Source: Mucilaginibacter auburnensis (GTDB lineage: Bacteria > Bacteroidota > Bacteroidia > Sphingobacteriales > Sphingobacteriaceae). Taken from it: 64,000 nt of DNA. Both the position numbers and the translations under genes were made by a program. Below, one piece after another: positions 9,255 through 19,941 of this stretch (the first letter of the stretch is position 1; each line of letters starts with the position of its first letter). The DNA lies in NCBI RefSeq assembly GCF_002797815.1, contig NZ_PGFJ01000001.1, positions 434,001 to 498,000 of the forward strand, read 5' to 3'. A model generated the notes under the pieces. That model was not told the origin of the DNA. It made no database searches and was given only the letters and a program-made list of their open reading frames with translations.

Positions 9255-9325
9255 AGAAGCAAGAATTAAGACTTAACTGTAAAGTGCTAACTGTTCTTAG
9301 CTCGTTATTCTTAACTCCTGCTTCT
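9255..9325. repeat. Imperfect inverted repeat in the gap before the FTPRFK gene
   Basis: AGAAGCAAGAATTAAGA (9255-9271) is matched in inverse by TCTTAACTCCTGCTTCT (9309-9325), 15 of 17 positions. The DNA between is made of similar AAGACTTAA/GTTCTTA words. It could fold as a long hairpin in the transcript between DUF2442 and the repeat protein. Confidence 0.5.
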
Positions 9326-9541
9326 CTATAAAGCTACATCAATGCCTAATTTATTAAACCTGATGCCGCTATCGGTTTGTGTCCAATCCTCACGTTCTTC
9401 CTCGCTCGCGTTAGCCAAAGCTGGCAACCATTCCAACGGGAATACCTGTTGTTTGCCTCCCTCCTTTTCAACCAGCAATAAGCCATTGGCAAAGGTAACT
9501 TTAACTTTCTTTTCCTGTCGGCGGGTGTTGAGTAATGGCAT
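9326..9541 (-). CDS. DUF2442-family small protein
   Basis: 71 aa. The layout VTFANGLLLVEKEG...QVFPLEWLPAL... EEREDW... GIRFNKLGIDVAL matches the DUF2442 fold: a short beta sheet with a PLxxxPxL helix and a closing hydrophobic strand. Members are often found near toxin-antitoxin or regulatory genes, and the function is unknown. No partner toxin is visible here. It precedes the FTPRFK repeat gene by 94 nt on the same strand. Confidence 0.65.
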   Translation of the reverse strand: MPLLNTRRQEKKVKVTFANGLLLVEKEGGKQQVFPLEWLPALANASEEEREDWTQTDSGIRFNKLGIDVAL

Positions 9542-9589
9542 AATGTCTGACTGTGATTTATAAGATTAGATTGATTTTAGGATTATCAA

Positions 9590-9636
9590 ACCCAAGGGCT
9601 AACTAATCACTAATCAACCAGTCTCTAATCAATTAA
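9590..9636. repeat. CTAATCA-word degenerate repeats
   Basis: The gap between DUF2442 and yebC contains CTAACTAATCA, CTAATCAACCAG and CTCTAATCAATTAA in a row. Related words in opposite orientation (GTGATTAG) occur after asd at 12875-12899. No gene or terminator was seen. Confidence 0.4.
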
Positions 9637-9639
9637 CGC

Positions 9640-10365
9640 TTACTCTGCCATATTATGATATACAGCCTGAACGTCGTCGTCTTCTTCCAGCTTGTCTATC
9701 AGTTTTAAAACGTCAGCCGCTTGTTCTTCGCTTACTTCGTGGAATGATTGCGGTATCCGCTCCAACTTGGCCGATTTTGGCTCTATACCCAAAGCTTCTA
9801 ATCCTTTCTGCATTTTACCAAAGTCTTCAAATGCGGTGTGTATAACAGCTACATCATTGCCTTCTTCATCTGCCTCCACAAATAAGTCTTCTAAACCGGC
9901 GTCTATCAATTCCAACTCCAATTCTTCCAGATCACGGTCGCCGGGCTCAAAATTAAATACCGCTTTACGTGTAAAGATAAAATCTAACGAACCGGTTTTA
10001 CCCAGCGCGCCACCTGTTTTAGTAAAGTAGCTGCGTACATTAGCAACGGTACGGTTAGTATTATCGGTAGCGGTTTCAACTAAAACAGCAACACCGTGGG
10101 GCGCGTAGCCTTCGTATACCAGTTCTTCATAATCTTTTTCATCACGACTGCTGGCGCGTTTAATGGCTGCCTCAACACGATCTTTAGGCATGTTAACGGC
10201 TTTGGCGTTTTGCACAGCTGTACGCAGGCGTGAGTTGGTATTAACATCTCCGCCGCCGGCTTTCACAGCCATTACTATCTCTTTACCTAAACGGGTAAAC
10301 TGCACGGCCATTTTGGCCCAGCGCTTAAATTTTCTTTCTTTACGGAATTCAAATGCTCTTCCCAT
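9640..10365 (-). CDS. YebC/PmpR (TACO1) family protein
   Basis: 241 aa, a full-length member of the YebC/PmpR family, which acts as a DNA-binding regulator or, in recently studied members, aids translation of proline-rich stretches. Recognisable segments are MGRAFEFRKERKFKRWAKMA at the start, VKAGGGDVNTNSRLR, the NMPKDRVEAAIKRA helix, and YEGYAPHGVAVLVE. The start is supported by an exact -7 box upstream and by the conserved MGR/MAG-type N-terminus. It is transcribed alone. Confidence 0.93.
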   Translation of the reverse strand: MGRAFEFRKERKFKRWAKMAVQFTRLGKEIVMAVKAGGGDVNTNSRLRTAVQNAKAVNMPKDRVEAAIKRASSRDEKDYEELVYEGYAPHGVAVLVETATDNTNRTVANVRSYFTKTGGALGKTGSLDFIFTRKAVFNFEPGDRDLEELELELIDAGLEDLFVEADEEGNDVAVIHTAFEDFGKMQKGLEALGIEPKSAKLERIPQSFHEVSEEQAADVLKLIDKLEEDDDVQAVYHNMAE

Positions 10366-10379
10366 ATTGTTGTTTCAGT

Positions 10380-10409
10380 AACCCATATGTTTATGGGTTT
10401 GCAAATATA
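10380..10409 (-). promoter_or_regulatory. yebC promoter and leader hairpin
   Basis: Read on the minus strand, TATATTTG (10409-10402) is an exact -7 box. Immediately downstream, AACCCATA-aaca-TATGGGTT (10399-10380) forms an 8-bp hairpin with a 4-nt loop at or just after the likely transcription start, 15 nt before the ATG. It could be an operator or a structured 5' leader. Confidence 0.55.
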
Positions 10410-10467
10410 ATATTTATGTTTAGTTGATAACCCGCGGTTTACGGTAATTGAATTTGTGCTTTAGGTA

Positions 10468-10707
10468 TTATGCTTTTATGTGAAACGTTGGCGCTTCCGT
10501 TAAATGAGTTGCATCTCTTTTTACATTCAGTTCGTTAAGCTGACGTGTCAATAACTCACGCATCTTTTGTAATTGATCGCTCACCTGTGATAGCTTGTTG
10601 TTGCTCTCCATTAAAAGGTTGGCAAATCGCGCAATCTCGGCGGCTTTATCCTCCGGAAGCTTATTCATTATAGCTACGGTATGTTCAATAAGTGCCTGTT
10701 TGGTCAT
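10468..10707 (-). CDS. Small helical protein, unknown function
   Basis: 79 aa, all-helical: MTKQALIEHTVAIMNKLPEDKAAEIARFANLLM resembles the helical half of antitoxin-like DUF2281/VapB-type proteins ('LPEEK..EVADFA..L'). A second helix with heptad leucines (SQVSDQLQKMRELLTRQLNEL) could form a coiled coil. There is no recognisable DNA-binding strand and no toxin next to it. I regard it as a real gene because of its length, its isolated position and its family resemblance, but its function is unknown. Confidence 0.6.
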   Translation of the reverse strand: MTKQALIEHTVAIMNKLPEDKAAEIARFANLLMESNNKLSQVSDQLQKMRELLTRQLNELNVKRDATHLTEAPTFHIKA

Positions 10708-10746
10708 GGTGCCAAAGGTACAAATTGTAAAATGATGTAATACCGC

Positions 10747-11691
10747 CTATCCCTTCAGGTTTTCCAGCATGTCTGCCGTCATAGCTGCCAGGTCATAATT
10801 GATCTTCCAGTTCCATTCTTGTGCTGCCTGCGTGTCGTCAATTGATCTTGGCCAGCTATCGGCAATGGCCTGCCGAGGATCGTGCTCAGCATAGCTTATT
10901 TCAAAATCGGGCAGATGTTTCTTTATTTCAGCGGCCAACTGCTCCGGAGTAAAGCTAATGCCTGCCAGGTTGTATGATGAACGGATAGTTATTTTATCAG
11001 CAGGCGCGTCCATCAATTCAAGGGTGGCGCGTATGGCATCATCCATATACATCATGGGTAAAGCGGTTCCGGCAGAGAGGAAACTCTCATATTTATTATT
11101 CGCCAGCGCTTCGTGAAAAATGTTCACGGCATAGTCTGTAGTGCCTCCTCCCGGATCGCTTTTCCAACCTATCAAACCCGGATAACGCAGACTGCGTACA
11201 TCTAAACCATGTTTAATAAAGTAGTATTCGCACCAGCGCTCGCCCGCCAGTTTGCTAAAGCCATAAACCGTGTTAGGGTCCATTGTGCAATATTGTGGTG
11301 TATTGTCGCGTGGTGAATTCGGACCGAAAACCGCTATGGAGCTCGGCCAGAATACTTTTTGTGTTTTATATTTTACAGCGAGGTCAAGCACATTCAATAG
11401 GCCGTTCATATTGAGGTCCCAGGCCATTTGCGGGTGCTTTTCGCCGGTGGCCGATAAAATGGCCGCTAACAGATAGACCTGTGTAGGCTGATATTTTTCA
11501 AAAATGTTTTCGAGTAAAACCTTGTCGAGCACGTTAACCAGCTCAAAGTGTTCTTCTGTTATAAGGGGATGCTTTGACGGATGGATATCAGAGGCAATAA
11601 CGGCTTCAGCACCGTATTTGCCGCGAAGATTAAGCACCAGTTCTGTCCCTATCTGGCCATTGGCACCAATTACCAATATTTTTTCGCTCAT
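10747..11691 (-). CDS. tdh: Epimerase-type NAD-dependent L-threonine 3-dehydrogenase
   Basis: 314 aa short-chain (extended) dehydrogenase. It has the Rossmann motif GANGQIG at residues 8-14 and the catalytic S-YxxxK set (SSIAVFG and YGFSKLAGE). The segments FWPSSIAVFGP, TPQ...MDPNTVYG and YPGLIGWKSDPGGGTTDYAV are typical of the threonine dehydrogenases of the UDP-galactose epimerase superfamily, distinct from the zinc-dependent type. The product, 2-amino-3-ketobutyrate, is the substrate of Kbl, which is encoded at 48.5 kb. A near-consensus -7 box (TACCTTTA, 11716-11709) lies upstream, divergent from asd. Confidence 0.82.
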   Translation of the reverse strand: MSEKILVIGANGQIGTELVLNLRGKYGAEAVIASDIHPSKHPLITEEHFELVNVLDKVLLENIFEKYQPTQVYLLAAILSATGEKHPQMAWDLNMNGLLNVLDLAVKYKTQKVFWPSSIAVFGPNSPRDNTPQYCTMDPNTVYGFSKLAGERWCEYYFIKHGLDVRSLRYPGLIGWKSDPGGGTTDYAVNIFHEALANNKYESFLSAGTALPMMYMDDAIRATLELMDAPADKITIRSSYNLAGISFTPEQLAAEIKKHLPDFEISYAEHDPRQAIADSWPRSIDDTQAAQEWNWKINYDLAAMTADMLENLKG

Positions 11692-11856
11692 AGTTAATGG
11701 AATTGCTGTAAAGGTAGCAATTTGAACTTAAATGCATGTATTGGCTGTAGCCAACAGCAAAATATGAACCGCCATTTACAATAAATTGTAAGGCATACAA
11801 TAAAAAACACGATATTTGAAATTGATAATAAATTATTAATTAACAATTTAAAAACA

Positions 11857-12864
11857 ATGAAGATCGCAGTTGTAGGTGCCACAGGTTTGGTGGGCACTAA
11901 AATGTTGCAGGTTCTTGAAGAACGCAACTTCCCGGTAACAGAATTAATTCCCGTTGCTTCTGAAAAGAGTGTTGGTAAAGAGATCACTTTTAAGGGTAAG
12001 CAATACAAGATTGTTTCTGCCGAGGATGCGATAAAGCAGAAGCCAGAGATTGCATTATTCTCAGCAGGTGGAAGCACTTCATTGGCTCAGGCTCCGCTGT
12101 TTGCCGAAGCCGGTATTACCGTTATTGATAACTCATCTGCATGGCGCATGGATCCAACCAAAAAGCTGGTTGTGCCGGAAGTTAACGCAAATGTGTTAAC
12201 CCCTGAGGATAAAATTATAGCTAACCCCAACTGCTCAACCATACAAATGGTGGTAGCTTTAAAACCACTGCACGATAAATACAAAATTAAGCGTGTTGTG
12301 GTATCAACTTACCAATCAGTAACCGGTACCGGTGTTAAAGCGGTTGACCAGTTAATGAATGAGCGTAACGGCGTTGATGGCCCTATGGCTTATCCGTACA
12401 AAATTGACTTAAACGTTTTGCCTCATATTGATGTGTTTACTGAAAACGGTTACACCAAAGAGGAAATGAAAATGGTTAAAGAGACCAACAAAATTATGGG
12501 CGACGACAGCATCCGCGTAACTGCAACTACTGTTCGTATCCCGGTAATGGGTGGTCACTCGGAATCAGTAAATATTGAGTTTGAGAACGATTTTGATCTG
12601 GCTCAGGTTCGCGAAATTTTAAGCAACGCTCCGGGCGTTGTAGTTACTGATGATGTTGCTAACCTGAAATACCCAATGCCGCTTGACGCCCATGATAAAG
12701 ACGAAGTGTTTGTTGGCCGTATCCGCCGTGATGAGAGCCAGCCCAATACTTTAAACTGCTGGATCGTTTCCGACAACCTTCGCAAAGGTGCAGCTACAAA
12801 TGCCGTACAAATTGCAGAGTACTTAGTTGCTAAAAACTTAGTGGGACAAGCTGTAGAAGCGTAG
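11857..12864 (+). CDS. asd: Aspartate-semialdehyde dehydrogenase
   Basis: 335 aa. It reduces aspartyl phosphate to aspartate semialdehyde for lysine, threonine, methionine and diaminopimelate synthesis. The NADP-binding GATGLVG motif lies at residues 7-13. The catalytic cysteine is in NPNCSTIQMV, and GGHSESVNIEF carries the active-site histidine. The length is standard. A one-mismatch -7 box (GATATTTG) ends 38 nt upstream. The gene is monocistronic and ends at a strong bidirectional terminator. No lysine riboswitch is visible in the short AT-rich leader. Confidence 0.95.
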   Translation: MKIAVVGATGLVGTKMLQVLEERNFPVTELIPVASEKSVGKEITFKGKQYKIVSAEDAIKQKPEIALFSAGGSTSLAQAPLFAEAGITVIDNSSAWRMDPTKKLVVPEVNANVLTPEDKIIANPNCSTIQMVVALKPLHDKYKIKRVVVSTYQSVTGTGVKAVDQLMNERNGVDGPMAYPYKIDLNVLPHIDVFTENGYTKEEMKMVKETNKIMGDDSIRVTATTVRIPVMGGHSESVNIEFENDFDLAQVREILSNAPGVVVTDDVANLKYPMPLDAHDKDEVFVGRIRRDESQPNTLNCWIVSDNLRKGAATNAVQIAEYLVAKNLVGQAVEA

Positions 12865-12916
12865 TTCGGTGAGTAGTGATTAGAGAACAGTGATTAGTTC
12901 TCTTGATTATAAGAAA

Positions 12917-12950
12917 AAAGGGATGACTGTTTGGTCATCCCTTTCTTTTT
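12917..12950. terminator. Bidirectional terminator between asd and the GH43 gene
   Basis: AAAGGGATGAC (12917-12927) and GTCATCCCTTT (12934-12944) form a perfect 11-bp stem with a 6-nt loop. It has a T run on the + side and an A-rich flank upstream, so it can act in both directions. Confidence 0.85.
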
Positions 12951-12981
12951 ATAGGGCCGTTATTCCGATAATTTATAATTA

Positions 12982-14082
12982 TTACTTTATCTCTACCTTC
13001 CAATGCTCAGCAATGGCTTTTAGCTCGGCTTTGGTTAAGTAAGTTACCGCGCCGTGTTTAGGGCTGGTAAAGTTAGTGGTTTTCATTACGCCTTCGTTAA
13101 AGTGGCCAAGGTCTGTAAAGTTTACAAAGTCGGTTGTTTCGCTAAAGCCCATATTACTGGGGCGTAAGCCGTAAACATCATACATCAACACATATTTGTC
13201 TGTACCCAGGCGCTTAAATAAGTTAGGCGCTTCAGTTGATACCTTTTCAGGGTCAATGCGTTTCTCTCTAACCGCCGGGAAGCCGCTGTTGATCTTATCA
13301 GATACCGAATGCCATATTTTGGCATCGCCTACGTAAAACATCTGGTACTTGTTACCTACTTTGGTTATATCGGCATCAATACCACCAATCTCGGTAACAC
13401 GTTGCGGAACGCCTTCCAGTTTAGTGAAATCATCGTTAGCATAGGCCCAGTAAATGCCGGCGTTTTTATTATTGTAACGGATGGTAAAGTATACCATCAT
13501 TTTCTTTTTATCAGCATCATAAATGGTTTCGGGTGCCCATGAGCAATCAATGTCGCCCAATTCAGGGAAGGCCAGGTCTGTTCTGAAATCAGAATGCGTC
13601 CAGTGGATAAGGTCATATGATTTCATCAACACAAGGGCGCGGTTATTTCCCCATCCGTACTTCTCCTGAGGGCGCTCCCACTCGGTGTCTCTAAAGCCCG
13701 CGCGTTTGCCTGCAATGTGCAGGTCGGTCATGGCCAGATAAAAAGCACCGTCTGGTCCGCGGGCAATGTGCGGATCGCGTACGCCTTTTTGTTCGGCCAA
13801 CTGAGAGCCTATAAAAATAGGCTGACCGCCGTTCAAATCAGTAAAAGTATAACCATCGGCACTGGCGGCCAGATAGGCAGAGTGCGTTTGATCTTTGAAA
13901 TAAACCAACAGGTAGCCACTCAGGTCTTTCTCGTTAAACTTAGCTTTAGGCTTGGTTAGTTTTTTTACGATCTCAATACCGGTTGGTGCCGGAGTAGCCT
14001 GAGCGGGTGCCTGTGCAAATGTTTGAGCAGATGCGCATAGGGCAAATACGCCGCATAACGCAGCAATAATTTTTAGTTTCAT
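12982..14082 (-). CDS. Secreted glycoside hydrolase, GH43-like five-bladed propeller
   Basis: 366 aa. A signal peptide (MKLKIIAALCGVFALCASAQ) precedes a beta-propeller with GH43/GH117-type signatures: GVRDPHIARGPDGAFYLAMT (general base region), WAPETIYDADKKKMMVYF and IDADITKVGNKYQMFYVGD. Such enzymes release arabinose or xylose from hemicellulose side chains; the exact linkage cannot be read. I chose the ATG at 14082 for its clean signal peptide. An in-frame ATG at 14100 touches the terminator of the upstream gene, and the open frame further up runs into that gene. It sits directly after the CE1-type esterase. Confidence 0.75.
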   Translation of the reverse strand: MKLKIIAALCGVFALCASAQTFAQAPAQATPAPTGIEIVKKLTKPKAKFNEKDLSGYLLVYFKDQTHSAYLAASADGYTFTDLNGGQPIFIGSQLAEQKGVRDPHIARGPDGAFYLAMTDLHIAGKRAGFRDTEWERPQEKYGWGNNRALVLMKSYDLIHWTHSDFRTDLAFPELGDIDCSWAPETIYDADKKKMMVYFTIRYNNKNAGIYWAYANDDFTKLEGVPQRVTEIGGIDADITKVGNKYQMFYVGDAKIWHSVSDKINSGFPAVREKRIDPEKVSTEAPNLFKRLGTDKYVLMYDVYGLRPSNMGFSETTDFVNFTDLGHFNEGVMKTTNFTSPKHGAVTYLTKAELKAIAEHWKVEIK

Positions 14083-14100
14083 TTGGTTAACAGCTTTCAT

Positions 14101-14136
14101 TAAAATAAAAGTGGGGATAATTTTAGTTATCCCCAC
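14101..14136 (-). terminator. Terminator after the CE1-type esterase
   Basis: On the minus strand, GTGGGGATAA (14136-14127) pairs perfectly with TTATCCCCAC (14120-14111) across a 6-nt loop and runs into TTTTATTTTA. It ends only about 20-30 nt before the GH43 start, so it may serve as an attenuator controlling how much GH43 is made from a shared transcript. Confidence 0.8.
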
Positions 14137-14164
14137 CTTATTATTTGTAATAATTATGTTCGGC

Positions 14165-15743
<1,579 letters not shown>

Positions 15744-18644
15744 TCACGTTCCGTATTCAGGCGTCGTTACTTCGCTTTCTTCAAATTCATATTCAGTAAG
15801 CGGAGGACAAGAGCAGATCAGCGTACGATCGCCGTAAGTGTCATTCACGCGCCCAACTGACGGCCAGAATTTATGAGTAGCCACATACGGCAGCGGGAAG
15901 GCAGCTGTTTTACGATTGTAGGTATGTTCCCACTCATCAGCAGAAATTGCTGTCATGGTGTGTGGCGCATTCTTTAACGGGTTGTCTGTTTTATCAGATG
16001 TGCCTTGCTCAACAGAAGCGATCTCCTTACGGATAGCGATCATGGCATCGCAAAAACGATCCAGCTCATGCTTAGGTTCTGATTCGGTTGGCTCAACCAT
16101 TACTGTACCCGCAACCGGGAACGACACAGTTGGCGCGTGGAAACCATAGTCCATTAAGCGTTTGGCAATATCAACCACCTCAATGCCTGCTGCTTTGAAT
16201 GAGCGGCAATCCAGTATCATTTCGTGCGCGCAGCGGCCATGGCTGCCGGTATATAGCACCGGGTAGTGGTTCTCTAAACGCGATTTGATATAGTTAGCAT
16301 TCAATATGGCATAACGGGTGGCGTTGGTTAAACCATCTGGTCCCATCATGGCTATATAAGCATGCGATATAATTAATATAGAAGCCGAACCCCATGGCGC
16401 TGCTGATACCGCGTGAATTGCTTTACCATTATCAATATCTACTACAGCATGGCCCGGCAGATAAGGCACCAGGTGTTTAGCCACACCAATAGGACCCATA
16501 CCCGGACCACCACCGCCGTGTGGTATACAGAAGGTTTTATGTAAATTAAGGTGGCAAACGTCGGCACCAATAGTTGCAGGACTGGTCAAGCCTACCTGCG
16601 CGTTCATGTTAGCACCATCCATATAAACCTGGCCACCGTATTGGTGTATAACCTCGCAGATCTCAATAATTGACTCTTCAAACACGCCATGTGTTGATGG
16701 ATAAGTAACCATCAAACATGAAAGTTCATCTTTGTATTGTTCGGCACGGGCTTTCAGGTCGGCTACATCAATGTTTCCGTTCTCATCGCATTTCACCACT
16801 ACTATTTTCATGCCTGCCATAGCTGCCGATGCAGGATTGGTACCATGCGCAGATGATGGGATCAAAACAATGTTGCGGTGATGATCGCCACGGTCATGAT
16901 GGTAAGCGCGAATAACCATCAAGCCTGCGTATTCCCCTTGTGCGCCTGCGTTAGGTTGCAAACTCATGGCAGCAAAGCCGGTAATTTCGCTTAACCAACG
17001 GTTCAGTTCATCAAAAAGCTGCATGTAGCCGCCGGTTTGGTCAACCGGTGCAAACGGATGCATGCGGCTAAACTCGGCCCATGTAACGGGCACCATTTCG
17101 GTAGTGGCATTTAGCTTCATGGTACATGAGCCTAAAGCTATCATGGAGTGGCAAAGCGAAAGATCTTTTGTCTCCAATGATTTTATGTAGCGCAGCATCT
17201 CGTGCTCTGAGTGGTGCGTGTTAAATACCGGGTGAGTAAGATAAGCCGATGTTCTTTGCAGGTCTGCAGGTATAACCGTTTCAACCTCAGTTTCAACAGT
17301 TGTGTCGTTAAGGGTTTTGCCTTTTACTTTGGCAAATATTTTTACCAGTGTTTTTATATCCTCGGGTTGCGTGGTCTCATCAACAGAAATGGTGATGACG
17401 CTTCCATGGTAGTTAAGGTTCAACTCATTATTCAAAGCTTCTGCATGGATTGAACCGGCTAAATTGCCAACTTCAACAGCAATGGTATCGAAATAGCTTT
17501 GGTTAAGTAGCGTATAATCCAGCTTGCTTAAGGCGTCGCTTAAAGAAACAGCTAAGCCATGCACACGCTCAGCTATCAATTTTAACCCTTGCGGGCCGTG
17601 ATAAACCGCATACATGCCCGCCATAATAGCCAATAAAGCCTGCGCTGTACAAATGTTAGATGTTGCTTTATCTCTGCGGATGTGCTGCTCGCGGGTTTGT
17701 AAAGCCATGCGCAGAGCGTAATCGCCTGCACTATCAATGGTTACGCCAATTATACGGCCAGGCATTGAGCGTTTGTACTCTTCTTTGGTAGCGAAAAACG
17801 CGGCATGTGGCCCGCCAAAACCCATTGGTACACCAAAGCGTTGCGTTGAACCCACAACAATATCAGCACCCCACTCTCCCGGAGGAGTTAGCAAGATCAG
17901 GCTCATTATATCGGCAACAACGGTTAGCTTAATGCCTTTTTCGTGACCTTTGGCTGCAAAATCAGCATAGTTATAAATTGCGCCATTACCAGCCGGGTAC
18001 TGCACTATCGCTCCGAACATATTGTCGGTTAGCTCCGCAGTCTCGTGATCACCTATTTGCAGTTCAATGCCGTAAGGCTCTGCGCGGGTTTTTAAAATAT
18101 CAATCGTTTGTGGAAACAGCTCTTTTGAAACAAAGAAGGTTTTAGCCGATTGGTTTTTACGCAACGAGTATTGCATAAACATCGCCTCCGCAGCGGCAGT
18201 ACCTTCATCTAATAACGACGCGTTGGCTATTTCCATCCCGGTAAGGTCTAACACCATGGTTTGGAAATTCAACAGTGCCTGTAAACGGCCTTGTGCAATT
18301 TCAGCCTGGTAAGGTGTGTATTGAGTATACCATCCGGGGTTCTCCAAAATGTTACGCTGTATAACACCCGGAACTATCACATCATAATATCCCTGACCGA
18401 TGTAACTTTTAAATACCTTGTTTTTTGAGGCGGTTTGTTTAAGGTCGCGCAGATAGGCAAACTCACTTTTCGCTTTTGGCAAATTAAGCGGAGCTTTTAG
18501 TCTTATTTTTTCGGGGACAGTTTGGGCTATCAGTTCATCAACGCTGGCAGCGCCTACAACCTTTAGCATTTCCTGTGTTTCTGCCGCATCCGGGGCGATG
18601 TGCCGCTGCTCAAATTTCTCTTCGTACGTTGTATTTAATGTCAT
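15744..18644 (-). CDS. gcvP: Glycine dehydrogenase (decarboxylating), P protein
   Basis: 966 aa, the single-chain homodimeric P protein of the glycine cleavage system. It decarboxylates glycine with PLP and passes the aminomethyl group to lipoyl-GcvH. Both halves are intact. The N-terminal half has [20 protein letters not shown]; the C-terminal half has the PLP lysine in [19 protein letters not shown]. The ATG at 18644 is chosen because the longer in-frame TTG start lies inside the -7 box. gcvT and gcvH are not in the window. No glycine riboswitch is visible in the very short leader. Monocistronic. Confidence 0.95.
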   Translation of the reverse strand: MTLNTTYEEKFEQRHIAPDAAETQEMLKVVGAASVDELIAQTVPEKIRLKAPLNLPKAKSEFAYLRDLKQTASKNKVFKSYIGQGYYDVIVPGVIQRNILENPGWYTQYTPYQAEIAQGRLQALLNFQTMVLDLTGMEIANASLLDEGTAAAEAMFMQYSLRKNQSAKTFFVSKELFPQTIDILKTRAEPYGIELQIGDHETAELTDNMFGAIVQYPAGNGAIYNYADFAAKGHEKGIKLTVVADIMSLILLTPPGEWGADIVVGSTQRFGVPMGFGGPHAAFFATKEEYKRSMPGRIIGVTIDSAGDYALRMALQTREQHIRRDKATSNICTAQALLAIMAGMYAVYHGPQGLKLIAERVHGLAVSLSDALSKLDYTLLNQSYFDTIAVEVGNLAGSIHAEALNNELNLNYHGSVITISVDETTQPEDIKTLVKIFAKVKGKTLNDTTVETEVETVIPADLQRTSAYLTHPVFNTHHSEHEMLRYIKSLETKDLSLCHSMIALGSCTMKLNATTEMVPVTWAEFSRMHPFAPVDQTGGYMQLFDELNRWLSEITGFAAMSLQPNAGAQGEYAGLMVIRAYHHDRGDHHRNIVLIPSSAHGTNPASAAMAGMKIVVVKCDENGNIDVADLKARAEQYKDELSCLMVTYPSTHGVFEESIIEICEVIHQYGGQVYMDGANMNAQVGLTSPATIGADVCHLNLHKTFCIPHGGGGPGMGPIGVAKHLVPYLPGHAVVDIDNGKAIHAVSAAPWGSASILIISHAYIAMMGPDGLTNATRYAILNANYIKSRLENHYPVLYTGSHGRCAHEMILDCRSFKAAGIEVVDIAKRLMDYGFHAPTVSFPVAGTVMVEPTESEPKHELDRFCDAMIAIRKEIASVEQGTSDKTDNPLKNAPHTMTAISADEWEHTYNRKTAAFPLPYVATHKFWPSVGRVNDTYGDRTLICSCPPLTEYEFEESEVTTPEYGT

Positions 18645-18668
18645 GGGGTGTGTGGTACTTATGTACTG

Positions 18669-18676
18669 CAAAGGTA
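18669..18676 (-). promoter_or_regulatory. gcvP promoter -7 box
   Basis: TACCTTTG on the minus strand matches TAnnTTTG exactly and ends 24 nt before the ATG at 18644. It overlaps the alternative TTG start, which rules that start out. Confidence 0.7.
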
Positions 18677-18880
18677 CGTTTTTGCCTTAGTTTAAACTAA
18701 TTGTGAGCTATTTGTTAACCCTGAAACGACAAAACCCCAAGTGGTAAAATATTATTTGTTTAAGCGATTAAACGGCAAAATAAACACTCATTTTTAATAC
18801 GAAAACCATCTCCGCACGTGCTAAATATTAAGTGCGTTGCCCTTAATTTTAAGTAAAAATTTTGTAGAAGTTAGTGAGAC

Positions 18881-19597
18881 TTAGCTTAACTGCCGCAAAT
18901 ACATTTGTATGGTATTTTCTAACCCATAGTAAAGTGCATCGCAAATTAATGCGTGGCCAATGCTCACCTCCAATAGTCCGGGAATGTTTTGGGCAAAGTA
19001 TTTTAAATTATGCAGATCAAGGTCATGGCCGGCATTTATACCTAAGCCAACCCGGTTAGCAGCTTCAGCAGCCTTAACATAAGGGGCAATCGATGCTTCT
19101 TTATCTGCATGATACTGGTGTGCGTAAGCCTCGGTATAAAGCTCTATCCTGTCTGTCCCGGTTTCGGCGGCAGCTTCAACCATTTCAACTACCGGGTCAA
19201 CAAATATAGATACACGTATGCCGGCATCTTTAAACACCTTGATTATATCGGTTAGATATGCTTTGTTTTTAATGGTGTCCCAACCATGGTTAGAGGTGAT
19301 CTGCCCCAATGCATCGGGCACGAGCGTAACCTGTGCCGGTTTATTGGCTAAAACCAGGTCGACAAATTTTTGCTCGGTACAGTTCCCTTCAATGTTAAAT
19401 TCTGTAGCGATGGCTTTTTTCAATTCAAAAACATCGTTGTAGCGGATATGCCGCTCATCGGGCCTTGGGTGAACGGTTATACCCTGCGCGCCGAAGCGCT
19501 CACAATCCAAAGCGGTTTTGATCAGATCGGGGTTATTGCCCCCGCGCGAGTTGCGCAGCGTAGCTATTTTATTGATGTTTACAGACAGGTGTGTCAT
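18881..19597 (-). CDS. pdxJ: Pyridoxine 5'-phosphate synthase
   Basis: 238 aa TIM barrel. It condenses 1-deoxyxylulose 5-phosphate with 3-amino-2-oxopropyl phosphate to make pyridoxine 5'-phosphate. Hallmarks are [17 protein letters not shown] at the start, [13 protein letters not shown], the glutamate region [10 protein letters not shown], and [12 protein letters not shown] near the end. The length is standard. A one-mismatch -7 box (CATCTTTG, 19622-19615) gives an 18-nt leader. It makes the PLP used by several enzymes in this window (GcvP, CysM, Kbl), but there is no operon link. Confidence 0.95.
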   Translation of the reverse strand: MTHLSVNINKIATLRNSRGGNNPDLIKTALDCERFGAQGITVHPRPDERHIRYNDVFELKKAIATEFNIEGNCTEQKFVDLVLANKPAQVTLVPDALGQITSNHGWDTIKNKAYLTDIIKVFKDAGIRVSIFVDPVVEMVEAAAETGTDRIELYTEAYAHQYHADKEASIAPYVKAAEAANRVGLGINAGHDLDLHNLKYFAQNIPGLLEVSIGHALICDALYYGLENTIQMYLRQLS

Positions 19598-19941
19598 TGT
19601 GGAAAATTAGTTTACAAAGATGAAAAAATATCTTTTTAACTGTTACCAGGTGTAATGTTATTACAGCAGATATTAAAAACATTTAATATGGCCAACAATT
19701 TATCACTTTACCTGTTGCAGCCTTGCAAAACGCCATATATTTGCCGCGTGTTATTTTAACACGCAAACGTTTGAAAATAATTGAAAAAACGGCACTTAGT
19801 GTTAAAATTGTAACAATTATAAAGATATCAACACTGATATGTAACAATCATATTAGTGTTATTTATTATCCGTAATATATGTTGAACCTTTGCATCTCAA
19901 TTTAAAATAGAATTGAATTTTAATACGCACATTAACTCTGT
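19598..19941. other. 344-nt divergent regulatory region
   Basis: No gene is present. It contains the pdxJ promoter at the left. At the right there is a 12-bp stem (19830-19841 with 19849-19860, one wobble pair, 7-nt loop) and a direct repeat of TGTAACAAT (19810-19818 and 19840-19848), followed by AACCTTTG (19885-19892), a one-mismatch -7 box for the TonB-type gene 50 nt downstream. Confidence 0.45.

Noticed and set aside
11694..12077. 127-codon minus-strand frame over the start of asd
   Set aside because: It overlaps a strongly conserved gene and its promoter; no family match.
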